Assembly (NCBI GenBank): GCA_020975725.1
Contig: QXJR01000023.1
Span: 372,001-436,000 of the forward strand
Direction of reading: 5' to 3'
Source of the DNA: Picocystis sp. L7
Lineage: Eukaryota; Chlorophyta; Picocystophyceae; Picocystales; Picocystaceae
DNA length: 64,000 nucleotides
The position numbers and the translations under genes were made by a program. Positions 1-10,227 of this stretch are shown here, one piece after another. Within the stretch, counting starts at the first letter, position 1, and every line of letters starts with the position of its first letter. The notes under the pieces are model-generated. The model ran no database searches. It was not told the DNA's origin and saw nothing but the letters and a program-made list of their open reading frames with translations.

Positions 1-869
1 CTTCTCATAAAGAGAATCGAGGACGGCGCACTTGGGTCCTTGGATCATGTCAAGGAGGTCCACCACGCACTCCGATTCCTCCAAATCCGGTTGGCGGGCC
101 TTGCGCCTTCCAAACTACCTTGTAACACTACCCCACCAAGCCTCAAAAGCCTCGGACAACGCGTCTTCCCCCATGTTATGGAAGGAAAAGCCCTTGGGCC
201 GCACGATCGTCTCCATGGGTCCACGAGGGATGGACGGTATCGTAATGGCTTGAGTTGAAGTTCCATCTTGAACGGAAGAAGATGGATTACTTCTTAACTT
301 CTCCAATTCTTCACCTTGTTGGATGAGTTGCACTTTCAATGCCTCCAACTCTTCTTTCAATTCTTCCATCCTTGTCATTCTCTCTTTTTTTTCTACCACT
401 CAAATTCTATCTTTTGACACAGACCGTTCCAGAACACGTTGTTTATATCGTTCGACGCGTCTTACGACGCACGTTCCAACGACACGTCAAACGTTCAATT
501 TGAGCCAGTAGCGGCAAAGTTATGCCCCAATGTAATTTCCACGAAACCCTAGGTGACCGGACGTGACGCAACAACCACGGACGCGTCCGCAAAGCTTAAA
601 ACGCACGCGTACGTTCTCTCTCCGTGCGTGGTAGTCCTTTTTACTGTTAGGAGCGAAGCTCCTTTCTCTTGAACTCCGCCGGTGCGGAGGAAGTTGCCTC
701 GGAGGTTGAGGAGGCGCTTGGGAGGCGGCTCTACCTTCGAGGTCAAGATCAACTTAATTACAAGGGGTGAGAGAGAGAGGTTAAGTACTCCTCTCCATAG
801 AGGAGTAACTATCCATTGAAGGGATTCAATGGGTGAGGAATCAAGGGGGGGATGCCCAGGTTCCTAACA
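1..869 (-). mobile_element. LTR retrotransposon, left part cut by window edge
   Basis: Reading the minus strand, a 339-bp LTR is followed by a short untranslated leader and then a gag-like reading region with a charged N-terminal coiled coil (about 115-399). It runs on to the window edge. The LTR begins TGTTAG and ends TTACA, and the bases just inside it (about 511-530) start TTGGGGCATAAC, in the place of a primer-binding site that begins with TGG. The visible coding part appears interrupted at least once, so this copy looks broken. Copia versus Gypsy cannot be decided because pol lies outside the window. Confidence 0.6.
531..869 (-). repeat. LTR of the edge retrotransposon
   Basis: This 339-bp block starts TG and ends CA on either strand, with short inverted tips (TGTTA / TTACA pattern). 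It lies directly before the putative primer-binding site at about 511-530. No second LTR is in the window. The outer flank at 870-874 is CTAAG, which would be one half of a 5-bp target duplication. Confidence 0.55.
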
Positions 870-929
870 CTAAGCGAGAAATTTTGGTAGTAAAAAATGC
901 ATCATTAGGAAAGGATGCGAGCTATCAAT

Positions 930-944
930 AGAGGAATTCGTTTT
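930..944 (+). repeat. Left terminal inverted repeat of Harbinger element
   Basis: The first 15 bases, AGAGGAATTCGTTTT, match the reverse complement of 4351-4365 exactly. Looser similarity (A-rich stretch, then a CG-containing block) continues for about 25 more bases. The target duplication AAT lies at 927-929. Confidence 0.9.
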
Positions 945-1244
945 CCGAAAAAATCCGAATCGCGTACATTGAAACCATCGGTAGGTGACCGTTGCCCCGA
1001 AGTTTGACTACGACGTTTTTTGGAAAACCTGGGTTTGCGTACCAATTATGTACGTAGTTTCGGTTTTTCCTCGTCAACAACTGCAAAGAATAGGGAACGA
1101 CCCGACTAGAGTAAAAGTAGGGACGGGTCTAGCTTTGCCGTATGCTATGAGGAAAATCGCGTAGAAAGGCTGTTTCGATGATCCTCGTCGATCTTCGCCG
1201 TGTGGAAGCCTGAGTCAGAAAGGCGGGAAGGGCCACAGGGAACG

Positions 1245-2447
1245 ATGCCACGGCGAAAGGGCAGGGTACTAGAGCGCGTCCAGCTTCAGCAGATGTTGGA
1301 AGAGATCCATGCCATCGAAACGTTCGTGGTGATCGAATTTGACGACGTTCCGGAGTATCAGGGCGCCATGCTTGCAATGTTGGAGGAGGCGCAGGAGGAT
1401 TGCTTGCAAGAGGCGTGGGAACTCGAACAGTGGTGGAACCCACGATTGGAGGTGCAAAATTGTGGACGCTCGATCTCGTCTTTTGAGGGTGACGAATTGC
1501 GAACGAGCTTTCGATTTGATGCCCTCCACCTGCGCGAACTTATGTCTGTACTCGACATTCCGAGGTTCTTTTGGGCGAACCATAGTACTCGGAGATTCAA
1601 CGGGGAAGAGGCATTCCTCTTGTTGTTGCGACGGCTCGGAGGACGAGAGACACTGGTGCACTTGTCGGCCGTTTTTGATCGGTCGGCTCCAGCTCTTTCG
1701 GAAATGTACAACGCGGTCCTCGATCACGTGTACGTGCACGCTGCAGTTGCTATGGGGATCGAGCTTTGGGAGGACGAGGTCGATTCGTTTGCTAGGGCGT
1801 TGCAACTTGCAGGTTGCCCAATGGCGAATTGCATCGGCTTTGTTGACGGGACTATGTTCGACATACGTAGGCCTACACATGGACAAGAGTCCATGTACAA
1901 CGGATGGAAGAGGAAGCACAAGGTGAAGTACCAGGGCGTGGTGTTGCCAAATTTCCTCATTGGCGACTGGTTCGGGCTGAAGCCTGGACGTGCGAATGAC
2001 GCGGGGATGATGGGAGACTCGAGGCTCATTCCCCGCCTCCAAGCGATGCAGGAACGAGTGGGAAGGAAGGTGCAACTGTACGGGGATGCGGCGTACCCAG
2101 AGTGTGACGTACTGTACTCGGCGCCGAAGGGGAACAACATCTCGCTGGAGGCAGCAACGTTCGCGAAGACGATGTCATCGTACCGCGAAAGCGTGGAGTG
2201 GGTATTCGGCAAGCTTGGAGAGGTGTGGCCATTCGTGACTGACGTCACGAGGAAGGTAACCGGCGCTCGTGCCACGGGGAAGGAGGACTGCGTCGCCGCG
2301 TTCTTGACAAACATGCACACTTGTGCATACGGGGGCGTGGGAAATAGCTACTTCCAAACACGGCCACCAACGATGCGTCGGTACAAAGAACTTTACGCGA
2401 GGTTCCTTGATCAATCGAATAGACAAACTGTTGCACGACTTACATGA
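1245..2447 (+). CDS. PIF/Harbinger transposase (HARBI1-like, DDE_4 nuclease)
   Basis: The 400-residue protein cuts and joins the Harbinger element. The RNase-H-like DDE core is visible: first Asp in GFVDGTM (about residue 200), second Asp in LYGDAAYP (about 280), and Glu in the RESVEWVFG block (about 316). A helical N-terminal half (HLRELMSVL...FLLLLRRLGG) is usual for the DNA-binding region of this family. I start at the first ATG, at 1245; the frame is open further upstream but has no ATG there. Length fits HARBI1-type proteins (about 350-420). It needs the Myb-like partner encoded on the other strand of the same element. No disabling change is seen. Confidence 0.9.
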   Translation: MPRRKGRVLERVQLQQMLEEIHAIETFVVIEFDDVPEYQGAMLAMLEEAQEDCLQEAWELEQWWNPRLEVQNCGRSISSFEGDELRTSFRFDALHLRELMSVLDIPRFFWANHSTRRFNGEEAFLLLLRRLGGRETLVHLSAVFDRSAPALSEMYNAVLDHVYVHAAVAMGIELWEDEVDSFARALQLAGCPMANCIGFVDGTMFDIRRPTHGQESMYNGWKRKHKVKYQGVVLPNFLIGDWFGLKPGRANDAGMMGDSRLIPRLQAMQERVGRKVQLYGDAAYPECDVLYSAPKGNNISLEAATFAKTMSSYRESVEWVFGKLGEVWPFVTDVTRKVTGARATGKEDCVAAFLTNMHTCAYGGVGNSYFQTRPPTMRRYKELYARFLDQSNRQTVARLT

Positions 2448-2548
2448 GCTCTGCGTAGAACTTATTTCTTTGTCCTCTTGCAGGATCAGCAAAGAAATAC
2501 GTTCATTCCTTTCCTTTGGGCAGCACCTTTCTTTTCTTTTGGATCCAC

Positions 2549-2902
2549 AGCAGCAGCAACACCCCACCGTTCTGGACAAGTCACTGGACATGGCAGCAGC
2601 AACAACAACACCCCACCGTTCTGGACAAGTCACTGGACATGGCAGCAGCAGCAACAACACCCCACCGTTCTGGACAAGTCACTGGACATGGCAGCAGCAG
2701 CAACAACACCCCACCGTTCTGGACAAGTCACTGGACATGGCAGCAGCAGCAACAACACCCCACCGTTCTGGACAAGTCACTGGACATGGCAGCAGCAGCA
2801 ACAACACCCCACCGTTCTGGACAAGTCACTGGACATGGCAGCAGCAACAACAACACCCCACCGTTTTGGACAAGTCACTGGACATGGCAGCAGCAGCAGC
2901 AA
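2549..2902. repeat. 49-bp minisatellite inside the Harbinger element
   Basis: About seven tandem copies of a 49-bp unit lie between the two transposon genes. The recurring block CCCCACCGTT starts at 2562, 2611, 2660, 2709, 2758, 2807 and 2856, an exact 49-bp spacing. Each unit ends in a CAG/CAA-rich run. Copies are almost identical (the last has one T variant), so expansion is recent. Because 49 is not a multiple of three, all three forward frames stay open across it; I read it as 3' non-coding, not as protein. Confidence 0.95.
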
Positions 2903-3168
2903 CTTTGTTGTGCAGCAACTGTAGGTTTCGGTGAGATCAGTGATATTCTGTCTTTTGGTTTGGTGCCGAAGGTAGACATCCACGTAGTTTTATGCTTGTG
3001 CAACTCCTTCGTGCAACTGATGTAATATACTTCTTACGCTTTATAAAGCTGTTGTGCAATCTATTTTCCGACGTTCCCTATGCATGCACGTTCGTATGAC
3101 AAACATTTCGCAGCGAAAACAAAGAAAGACACAAAGGAATAAATCACAGCAAGTATTTTACACCTACA

Positions 3169-4050
3169 CTAGATCCGAGGCAGAGCGTCATCGTCTTCCA
3201 TGTCGGTCGAGTTGGGCGTATCGAACTCGTCACCCTCAACAGAGAAACCCAAGGAGTTTCTGTACTCTTCAAGTGCCTTTTTCACATAGGCATCGTCCGG
3301 ACCTGGGTCGGGCCACTTCTCCGGCTCGCTCTTGAAGAGTGAGTACTTGCGCATCCACTCTTTCCCTGCCTCCGCTCGGAGTCGAATCTCGACAGCTGAT
3401 TGCATCACTCTTTGCATCTTGTCCTTGGTCGTTTTCCACTTGTCTCCAAGCGCCCGTCGTGGAACACCGTAGGGAGATCCTAGTGAGTTGGAGGAGCGAC
3501 GCTTCCCTTTTTTGTGCGTCTCCATTTGCGACGCCGTGTTTTCGCGGCCCTCCAGATTCAGCTTTGTGGTTCTAGCCACTCGGCCTTCCCGCAAAGCGTC
3601 CTTCTCAGCTTCCTTTTCCTCCCGCAATTCGAGAAGCCGTTGTGCGAGGTCCTCCTCGTCCGTCTGGACGTTGGATCCACCCCGCCCGGTGGCAGCGCGG
3701 GCTTCCTTGTTTCTCTTCGCTTGCTCATCCAACGCATCTGTGAGGCGTCGACGAACGGAATCGAGCGAAAGCTTGAATCCATCGAATTGCCCATTCGGAT
3801 GCCTCCTCAGGGCGCTCATCAAGCAAACATATGCGCTTTGTGTTGCTTTCTGTCCCCGTTTTGTGTATGGGTTGCACGAGTCCACGCAACATTGAACCAA
3901 GAAGGCGAGACGATGATTTGCCGACCACCTTGGCTTGGCAGGCGCAAGAGCGAGAGCCATCCCATGGCTACCATTAGGATCCACCTGGACGAGGGTACGG
4001 TTGCCATCTGCGCTAGCCATGGCTGGCGCAATTCGGACTCGTTTGAACAT
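3169..4050 (-). CDS. Myb/SANT-like protein of the Harbinger element (ORF2)
   Basis: The 293-residue protein is the second, non-catalytic gene of PIF/Harbinger elements, which in known members helps nuclear import and recruits transposase to the ends. Residues about 40-110 form a Myb/trihelix-like module starting with PRWSANHRLAF and containing regularly spaced aromatic and Leu residues. The middle (about 110-190) is a charged coiled coil, and the acidic tail ends in MEDDDALPRI. It is transcribed toward the transposase gene, with the minisatellite between their 3' ends. The start at 4050 is a true ATG. It contains no nuclease motif. Confidence 0.8.
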   Translation of the reverse strand: MFKRVRIAPAMASADGNRTLVQVDPNGSHGMALALAPAKPRWSANHRLAFLVQCCVDSCNPYTKRGQKATQSAYVCLMSALRRHPNGQFDGFKLSLDSVRRRLTDALDEQAKRNKEARAATGRGGSNVQTDEEDLAQRLLELREEKEAEKDALREGRVARTTKLNLEGRENTASQMETHKKGKRRSSNSLGSPYGVPRRALGDKWKTTKDKMQRVMQSAVEIRLRAEAGKEWMRKYSLFKSEPEKWPDPGPDDAYVKKALEEYRNSLGFSVEGDEFDTPNSTDMEDDDALPRI

Positions 4051-4350
4051 GCGAGCAACCCTGCTTCCTCAACAGACCTTGTCGATTGGTTTCTGTCGTG
4101 TAAATCGAGTGAGAAGGATGAGTAGACCTACTGAATGGGTGGCAAGAAAGACTAGAGCCCGCCGGTTCAAGGCACTCGAACCGACCGTAGTTTCAGTATT
4201 GAACGAAGTATTCCTTACATTCAACGCAGAGGATCGCGAACCCGCAAGCCCCGCTTTCATTGCGATTGAGAAACGAATCCCTCGAAAATGGTACGAAGAA
4301 AAGACGAACAAATGATTCTGGGTCGCATTACGAAGTTTTTTTAGAACCCA

Positions 4351-4365
4351 AAAACGAATTCCTCT
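4351..4365 (-). repeat. Right terminal inverted repeat of Harbinger element
   Basis: This is the reverse complement of the left tip at 930-944, followed by the second AAT at 4366-4368. Confidence 0.9.
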
Positions 4366-4963
4366 AATGTGTGTACAAATGCAATTGTGTAGCATTGGAC
4401 TAAACACCATTTATTTCTCCTTGCCACTTACTCGTGTTCACATTGAGTATGAACAACAACAAAACATGGAAAGAAAAGAGAATGGAAGCTCAAGGTTTCT
4501 TCTCATGCTCTACTCCAACAAGATGTCTTGTAAGTTCGTCAAACCAATGCTATGGAAGACAGCCCGGATTCACTCGAGTAAAAGAGTCGAGATCGGGGAG
4601 AGGCATGGAGCATGGAGGATTCCTTCTTGCCCTCGCGTGATCAGGAGCCAGGAAAAGAGAGGACAATCTCCCAGTCATGATCGACGATTTGTTGCATGAT
4701 TATGCTTCCAATTGGCTCACCTACCGTTGCTAGATTATTGCCCCAACGATTCCACTACCAGGGCCAACTTGGTATGGAGTAATATGCGCCGCCCGAAAAA
4801 CTGCGGCAATAGAGCACGCTTCTCCCTCGGCACTGTGTTGTCGAACAAAGCGCGGATTTGGCCTTTCCATTGGCCTCGCTCCGGGAATTTCAAAGGTAGA
4901 CGGAAAGATGCAGCAGCAATATCACTGTTTTACAACGCAACGGCAAAATTCTGGACACGTGTT
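4366..4963. other. Gene-free interval
   Basis: About 600 bases between the Harbinger target site and the 3' end of the coiled-coil gene. Only short overlapping open frames occur; I see no domain, RNA gene or repeat. Confidence 0.5.
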
Positions 4964-6031
4964 TCAAGAAGATTTCTTGTGCTTGACAGCATGCAGCAAC
5001 AGCAGGCTAGCTTTAAGTGGAATCAAAATAAGACCCACCAGGTGAAGGATGCGCTTGTTGTCTTTGTTTTTGTGGCTTTGGCTTACCACCTGGCCTCGCC
5101 AGTGTTCAATTTCTTCTGTGTGGTTCTTGAGTGTTTCTTCGAGGAGATGAATAGTCTGCAGTCTCTCCTCTGACAGGCAGGTCACCTCCCTCACTAGGAC
5201 CTCCTTTTGATCGAGGTCTCCCTGCAGATTGTCAATGGTGTCCTTGTGCACCTCGTTTGCTGCTTGCAGCTGCACCAGGTGTGCACGCAGGTCGTCGATT
5301 TCAGCAGCTTTCCCCTTGATTTTTTCGAAGAGCTCGGCCTTGTTCTTTTCTGCCTGTTCCACTTGGTCATTCAGCTGCTGGACCTGCTCACGCAAAGCCT
5401 CTTCGGCCTTCTGATGATCCCTCTTGCTGTCCAGCATGGCATCCAGGGCATCTTTGAGTTTTCTGTATAGAGAATCTTTGTCTTTCTTAAGGTCTCGATT
5501 GATTTTCAGCTGCTGCTTCAGATCCTGAACAAGTTTTTCCTGTGTCCTTTTTGCATCCCCTGCAGAGGCATGGTTCACAGACATATCTTTTTGGTCCATG
5601 GTACTGTTGGCGTTGTTTTTGATGCTGCTTTCCACATCCCACGTTTGCTGCGAGTCTGGTTCGACATCTGTGTTTTTTTCGTACTCTTGTTGGATTTGCT
5701 CCTTGATGCGATCGGATTCGATCTGTGCTTTTTCCAGGCTCTTTCGGAGCATGTTCCCGTTCCTTTGTTCCTTTTTCAGGGCCAATTTCGCCTTTTGCTT
5801 TTCCTTCTTGAGCTCTCTTTTTCCCTTGGCACGGGTCTTGTTCTGGGTTTGGTTGGGGTTGGTATCCCCTTGTGACGGGTGTTCCTGTCCGTCCTCGGAA
5901 CTCGATCTCGATTCCACGTGGCTTTCCTCTTTCTCTGATTTCTTTTCCATGGATTTAGGCGTTCCTACGCATGGTTCGTTCTGGTTGATGGACTTGTCCT
6001 GCAGGGGTGTGCGTTGACTGTCGACGTCCAT
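4964..6031 (-). CDS. Coiled-coil protein with C-terminal membrane anchor
   Basis: The 355-residue protein is not recognised by family. I start at the ATG at 6031 (MDVDSQRTPLQ); the frame is open upstream, but that part is Pro/Gly/Arg-rich and looks like 5' leader. Residues 1-85 are polar and Ser/Glu/Lys-rich. A Lys-rich helix (KGKRELKKEKQKAKLALKK) follows. From about 175 to 315 there is long heptad-type coiled coil (LREQVQQLNDQVEQ, LVQLQAANE). The last 25 residues hold a hydrophobic stretch (LHLVGLILIPL...LLLLHAV) followed by KHKKSS, the layout of a tail-anchored or golgin-like tether. This suggests a membrane-bound tethering or scaffold role, by inference only. Confidence 0.75.
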   Translation of the reverse strand: MDVDSQRTPLQDKSINQNEPCVGTPKSMEKKSEKEESHVESRSSSEDGQEHPSQGDTNPNQTQNKTRAKGKRELKKEKQKAKLALKKEQRNGNMLRKSLEKAQIESDRIKEQIQQEYEKNTDVEPDSQQTWDVESSIKNNANSTMDQKDMSVNHASAGDAKRTQEKLVQDLKQQLKINRDLKKDKDSLYRKLKDALDAMLDSKRDHQKAEEALREQVQQLNDQVEQAEKNKAELFEKIKGKAAEIDDLRAHLVQLQAANEVHKDTIDNLQGDLDQKEVLVREVTCLSEERLQTIHLLEETLKNHTEEIEHWRGQVVSQSHKNKDNKRILHLVGLILIPLKASLLLLHAVKHKKSS

Positions 6032-8004
6032 CCTTCCCTTTTCCCTCGGTGTGCTGTTCGTTCCCCAACACGCCCAATCCACGGTCCTCTCTTCCTTCTT
6101 GGTGCTCAGGACGGATGGAAGTGGCGCTTGCTGCCAATCCGACGAGGTCAATGGCGTTGTCCCAAGGCGGATGGGTGTCGCACAGCACCCATCCGACACA
6201 ACGGGTGGGAAGAGACCCGAAGGGATCCCCTTTCGATAGGGGACGCGTTGAAAGGGGAGTAAGGTCATGCCTGTCCGAAGAGGAGGAGGGATGGGCAACG
6301 GTTGGGAAGGAGAGGTTTGAACCAGGATCCAGGCGCCAAAAGCCCAGAGGGGGAGGTCTCGACGGTACGTGGTCGAAAGCAGGCCGAGCGATCAAAGAGA
6401 ATCGCCGGGATGGGGCGCGTTCACGGACTGAAACGCAGAGGAAAGGGAGTCGAGATCCCTTGCGGTTGGCCAGGGAGCCTCCCCGGGACCGAGGGGCACC
6501 AGGAACCGTGCAGGCGGGAGGCGGATCGGGGCAAGGGACCGTTGGACACGTGATCCCCGAGGGAAAGGCCGGTCCGATGGACCCCCCTTCCATCGGGACG
6601 AAGGAAAGGACATCGAGTAGATGCACATTCCGACACGTACCTTGTCCAAAGGAGAAAAGGACGGGTAACATTCCTTGCACCAGCACCAAGAGAAGATTCG
6701 AATGAAGGAACCGTGGAAGTTCCAGTCAAACAAGAGAAGGAAAGGATCGGCACATCCTCTGGATGCAAGAAAAGAGACAACGAAGTCATTGCAAAGTACG
6801 ACTTGCCTATCTAGCCACCATATCTCCGACCAAGTCGACAATCCACCAGCGTCACAATTTGTAGAAATAATTGCACGGGTAAAATTCTGTGCTTAAATCG
6901 GATTCAATGGCAGATGAAAACAAAATCGATACTTTTGTGCATGCCTACAACATCCTGCATGTGAATGTGGCGATGTTGAATAGTTGGAAAAGTACGAAAA
7001 ATGTCGCCTGCACAATGGTAGGCGTCCTTTTAAATCCACGAATCACAATGCTACAAACATTGCAAGTGTTGATTCACGTTGCTTCTGGATGTGGAAATTG
7101 CCCAAAACAACAGATGGCATCCGTCACGGCCAGCTATTTTACTTGGTCATACGTCACAAAATGACCTTCACGCGCATTTAGTACTCAACGACTGCTTATT
7201 GGCACCGTGTGTTCATTGTCATCGCTACATGCCGATATCCCAAACTCTGCAAGTTCATCTAGTTGTCCAAATTGTCACGATCAAGTGCAGAGTCAAGATG
7301 GGCATTGAGAAAGCGGGATTGTACAACGTGTTAGGAAGTTAAAAGTGCAAAATTACCATCCCAGATCACATTGGTTTTCTTGTTGGAGTCGGAGATTCTA
7401 TGACTCTTCCGTATTTTGACATCCTTAGCAGTATTTGTTGAAAAGTCAGTGACCACGCTGATGTGCCCGAGTTCTACAACGACAAAGGTGTTTCAAAGGT
7501 TCCTTTCGGGGTCAGTTTTTACCACAACACGGATCGGAGTTGGTGGCATGATTCTTGCAATGGAACGTGGAGTAGCAATTGGCAAAAAGACAGTGGCCCA
7601 AGCAATCAATACAGGTGTCCCTTAATTTTACACCAGCAGGGACCCGGATCTCCCTTGTAAGTGAGCGTTCCAATCGGACACCTTGAAAAAGAATTCAGTC
7701 ATCCCGTTGTATGGCTTTGGTTGTTTGCAAGAACAATCACACCTCGCAAATGCAGACTAGCAAGCCCATGATTGTGCTAGGGGAAGAGTAAATGAAGACT
7801 GCCATCTTCAGCCCTTGCATACTACCTTGCAAATCCAAAATTCAAATATCGACAAGGATAGATGTGGAAGGAACCTCGTAGACCCCATAACTAGAGGTCC
7901 GAATAGATTGACAAAAAACAGATGAAATTTGGGACAAAAGCGGGCGCAATGGTCGTGCTGACTAGTACATCAAAAATGTGTGGAAGTTAACTTCAAAGGA
8001 GACG
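6032..8004. other. 5' region of coiled-coil gene, then gene-free DNA
   Basis: 6032-6600 is GC-rich, with many GGATCC and TTTCGA/TCGAAA words, and probably holds the promoter and leader of the minus-strand gene. From 6600 to 8004 base composition is more AT-rich. Open frames there (for example 7416-7625) are short and have no recognisable domain. Confidence 0.45.
6227..6242. promoter_or_regulatory. TTCGAA-type palindromic box upstream of coiled-coil gene
   Basis: CCCCTTTCGATAGGGG lies about 196 bases before the ATG at 6031. Near-identical boxes occur upstream of other genes here (16514, 19189, 42368, 63300). Function is inferred from recurrence alone. Confidence 0.35.
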
Positions 8005-10227
8005 TTAGACCCTTGTTGAGGGCACAAGGAGATCAGATACTATGCCCACAGCAAGCGTAATGCCCTGGTCGCGTAAGGTGATGCGGCCAAGCGATCGAAC
8101 GTCTGAATACTTCTCCAAGCAAATACCCTTTGGGCAAGTGACATGCACTAATGCTGTTTGATTTCTAGTGAGGCATCTGGGTTTGTTTCTCAAGGTATCT
8201 TGCGTCTTGGGATCTACAACAGCTACCAGCATGGAAAGAGTGACTTGTTCGTGTGTAGTTTTCGTATGGAGCACCAACTCTTGACCCTTTAGCAAGGGCA
8301 TTTTGATGTCCAGCACGCGGATCCTTGCCTCGAAGCTGGTCACGACGGGAACAGGAAAATTCCGATCGCAAAGCACATCGCCCTCCGCGAACATCTGTGG
8401 CTTTAGACCATCCAGGATCAGGAGAGCATCATCGCCCGCCTTCACTACATCTACTTTGCTGCCATTGGCCATGGCAGCCTTGACCTCACAAGTGGCTCCA
8501 GAGGGCATGAGCGCTAAATGGCCACCCACACGATACACCCCGGCATCCACTTTGCCCCTGACCACGCACCCAGTGGTTCTTCCAGCACCCTTCATAAGTG
8601 TCGTGGCCAATTCCCTATTCACGGTATCCTCAGTTTCGATCACAGCCATCCTGAGAGGGGCATTGAACTGTCGTTTGGGAACCTTGAACTGCCCAATGGC
8701 CTGCAGTAGAGTCGGCCCTGAGTACCATCGAAGGAGCGATTCGTCGTTGGAAGCCTCTACAACATTGTCGCCCCTTACGCCTGAGACTGGAACCCACAGC
8801 ACCTTCTTCACATCAAAGCCACATTTGCGTAAGAAGTGTCCAAGCTGCCCGCGGACTTCTTCGAATCGCTGGGAGTCAAAGCCACAAGCGTCCATTTTGG
8901 TGATTGCCACGATCAGCTGCTCCACCCCTAGGCTACGAGCCAAAACCACATGTTCCCTTGTGCGTCCCCCTTGGGCTGAAGCAGCTCCACTCGTTGCCAT
9001 TCCAGCTTCGAATCCTCCTCGGGACCCATCGATGACAAGAACTGCGGCATCTGCCCTTGCCATGGCACGGATAGTTGCGGGTGTGAAATCCCCGTGTCCT
9101 GGAGCATCGAGCAATAGAGCGCGAGCCTCTACGGGACCTGGATGTGATGCAGAGTGTCCCATGCCTTCATCTTTGGAAGGATGCTGTGAAACCTTTGCCT
9201 CGATTTCGCAGGTGGTGGAGTGGATCGACAACCTCGCTTCGGCAACATCTTGGGTCACACCCCTCTTCCTTTCCCCTTCCCTGGCATCAAGAAGGAAGGC
9301 CCACGATCTGGATGCGTCCCCACCTTCTTGAGCAGCCCTCTGTGCTTCTCTCATGGCCTTTGCATCGGCACCCCCGGTGGCGTGCAACAACCTACCGGCC
9401 AAGGTCGACTTTCCGGCATCCACATGTCCGAGCATCGCCACGTGCACGAAACAAGTCGATTCACGTGCATCTTGAAGTTCTGCGCCGGCTTCAAAGGCAT
9501 CCCATGTGGGCGGGAGTGCCTCTCCCCTGGCCACCCGTTCCAAGTTGGAGCTTGATTTGGCCTCCTTGGCTTCACGCTCTTCTTTCTCTGCTCTGTGTTT
9601 GCTGATTTTCTTGTCTTGGATGTTCCTGGATTTAAGACCGCCCAGTTTGCTTGCCTTTGCTTTTTTCGTGGGCACGGCTGGTCCTCCTTTCTTTCTGGCC
9701 AGGAGCACCACATCATCTGGCGACGGTCCTTCGAAGGCCTTTTCTGGCGAATTCCATTCATCCACCATCTCTTCTCCCTCCCCTGTTTCGTTTTTTATGG
9801 ACCATGCAGGTGTCCACGGATACATGCTGTCTTGTTTCCAGCTGGGAGAAGTGTCCTGAGTCCCTTTCCTTTGGGAATCCAAATGCAAGCGCTTGTCGAG
9901 CAGCTGGGCCAAGGACGAACCCGTTCCTGGACCCTTCGGATCTGTTCGACGCACGTTTGGTGCTCTCGCTTCTGAACCGTCTCCAGCCTTGATCCCTGAA
10001 GCATCCACTCGACGATTTGCGGTGCTGTGTGCGGATGCACTTCCTTCCTGGATACCTTCCGTCGGCAGCTGGAAACCATCCTGCGACGGATTCCAGGTCG
10101 ATGTTCCGACCACCGCTGCATCCACGTCGTTCTCTTCGCCTTCTTCTTCCCATTCCTCGCATTCTTCGTCGTCCCATTCGTCCACGAGGTCGTCGGAATC
10201 GTACCACTTGTTGCGCGCACGTGGCAT
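8005..10227 (-). CDS. HBS1: HBS1-like translational GTPase (ribosome rescue)
   Basis: The 740-residue protein belongs to the EF-1alpha/eRF3/HBS1 family, which with Pelota (Dom34) splits stalled ribosomes in the cytosol. The acidic N-terminus (MPRARNKWYDSDDLVDEW) resembles the HBS1 N-domain. A linker leads to the GTPase domain from about residue 260: G1 GHVDAGKST, the switch region RKRGVTQDVA, G3 DAPGHGDF, and G4 ITKMD (Thr for the usual Asn). Two beta-barrel domains follow to the end. It lacks the eRF3 PAM2-type N-terminus, and the acidic N-domain favours HBS1 over eRF3 or EF-1alpha. I use the ATG at 10227; the longer upstream frame is low-complexity leader. Confidence 0.85.
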   Translation of the reverse strand: MPRARNKWYDSDDLVDEWDDEECEEWEEEGEENDVDAAVVGTSTWNPSQDGFQLPTEGIQEGSASAHSTANRRVDASGIKAGDGSEARAPNVRRTDPKGPGTGSSLAQLLDKRLHLDSQRKGTQDTSPSWKQDSMYPWTPAWSIKNETGEGEEMVDEWNSPEKAFEGPSPDDVVLLARKKGGPAVPTKKAKASKLGGLKSRNIQDKKISKHRAEKEEREAKEAKSSSNLERVARGEALPPTWDAFEAGAELQDARESTCFVHVAMLGHVDAGKSTLAGRLLHATGGADAKAMREAQRAAQEGGDASRSWAFLLDAREGERKRGVTQDVAEARLSIHSTTCEIEAKVSQHPSKDEGMGHSASHPGPVEARALLLDAPGHGDFTPATIRAMARADAAVLVIDGSRGGFEAGMATSGAASAQGGRTREHVVLARSLGVEQLIVAITKMDACGFDSQRFEEVRGQLGHFLRKCGFDVKKVLWVPVSGVRGDNVVEASNDESLLRWYSGPTLLQAIGQFKVPKRQFNAPLRMAVIETEDTVNRELATTLMKGAGRTTGCVVRGKVDAGVYRVGGHLALMPSGATCEVKAAMANGSKVDVVKAGDDALLILDGLKPQMFAEGDVLCDRNFPVPVVTSFEARIRVLDIKMPLLKGQELVLHTKTTHEQVTLSMLVAVVDPKTQDTLRNKPRCLTRNQTALVHVTCPKGICLEKYSDVRSLGRITLRDQGITLAVGIVSDLLVPSTRV

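Larger units (their letters stand above)
930..4365 (+). mobile_element. PIF/Harbinger DNA transposon, complete-looking
   Basis: The 3436-bp element is bounded by inverted repeats that begin AGAGGAATTCGTTTT on both ends. It is flanked by AAT on both sides (927-929 and 4366-4368), the 3-bp target duplication expected for this superfamily. Inside are the two genes typical of PIF/Harbinger: a DDE transposase reading right and a Myb/SANT-like protein reading left, tail to tail. A 49-bp tandem repeat sits between them. Both reading frames are open from start to stop, so the copy could still be active or be a recent arrival. It lies only 60 bp from the LTR retrotransposon end. Confidence 0.9.

Noticed and set aside
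2323-3025. Three overlapping frames across the 49-bp repeat
   Set aside because: A 49-bp unit without stops leaves all frames open; the repeated peptides are a side effect.
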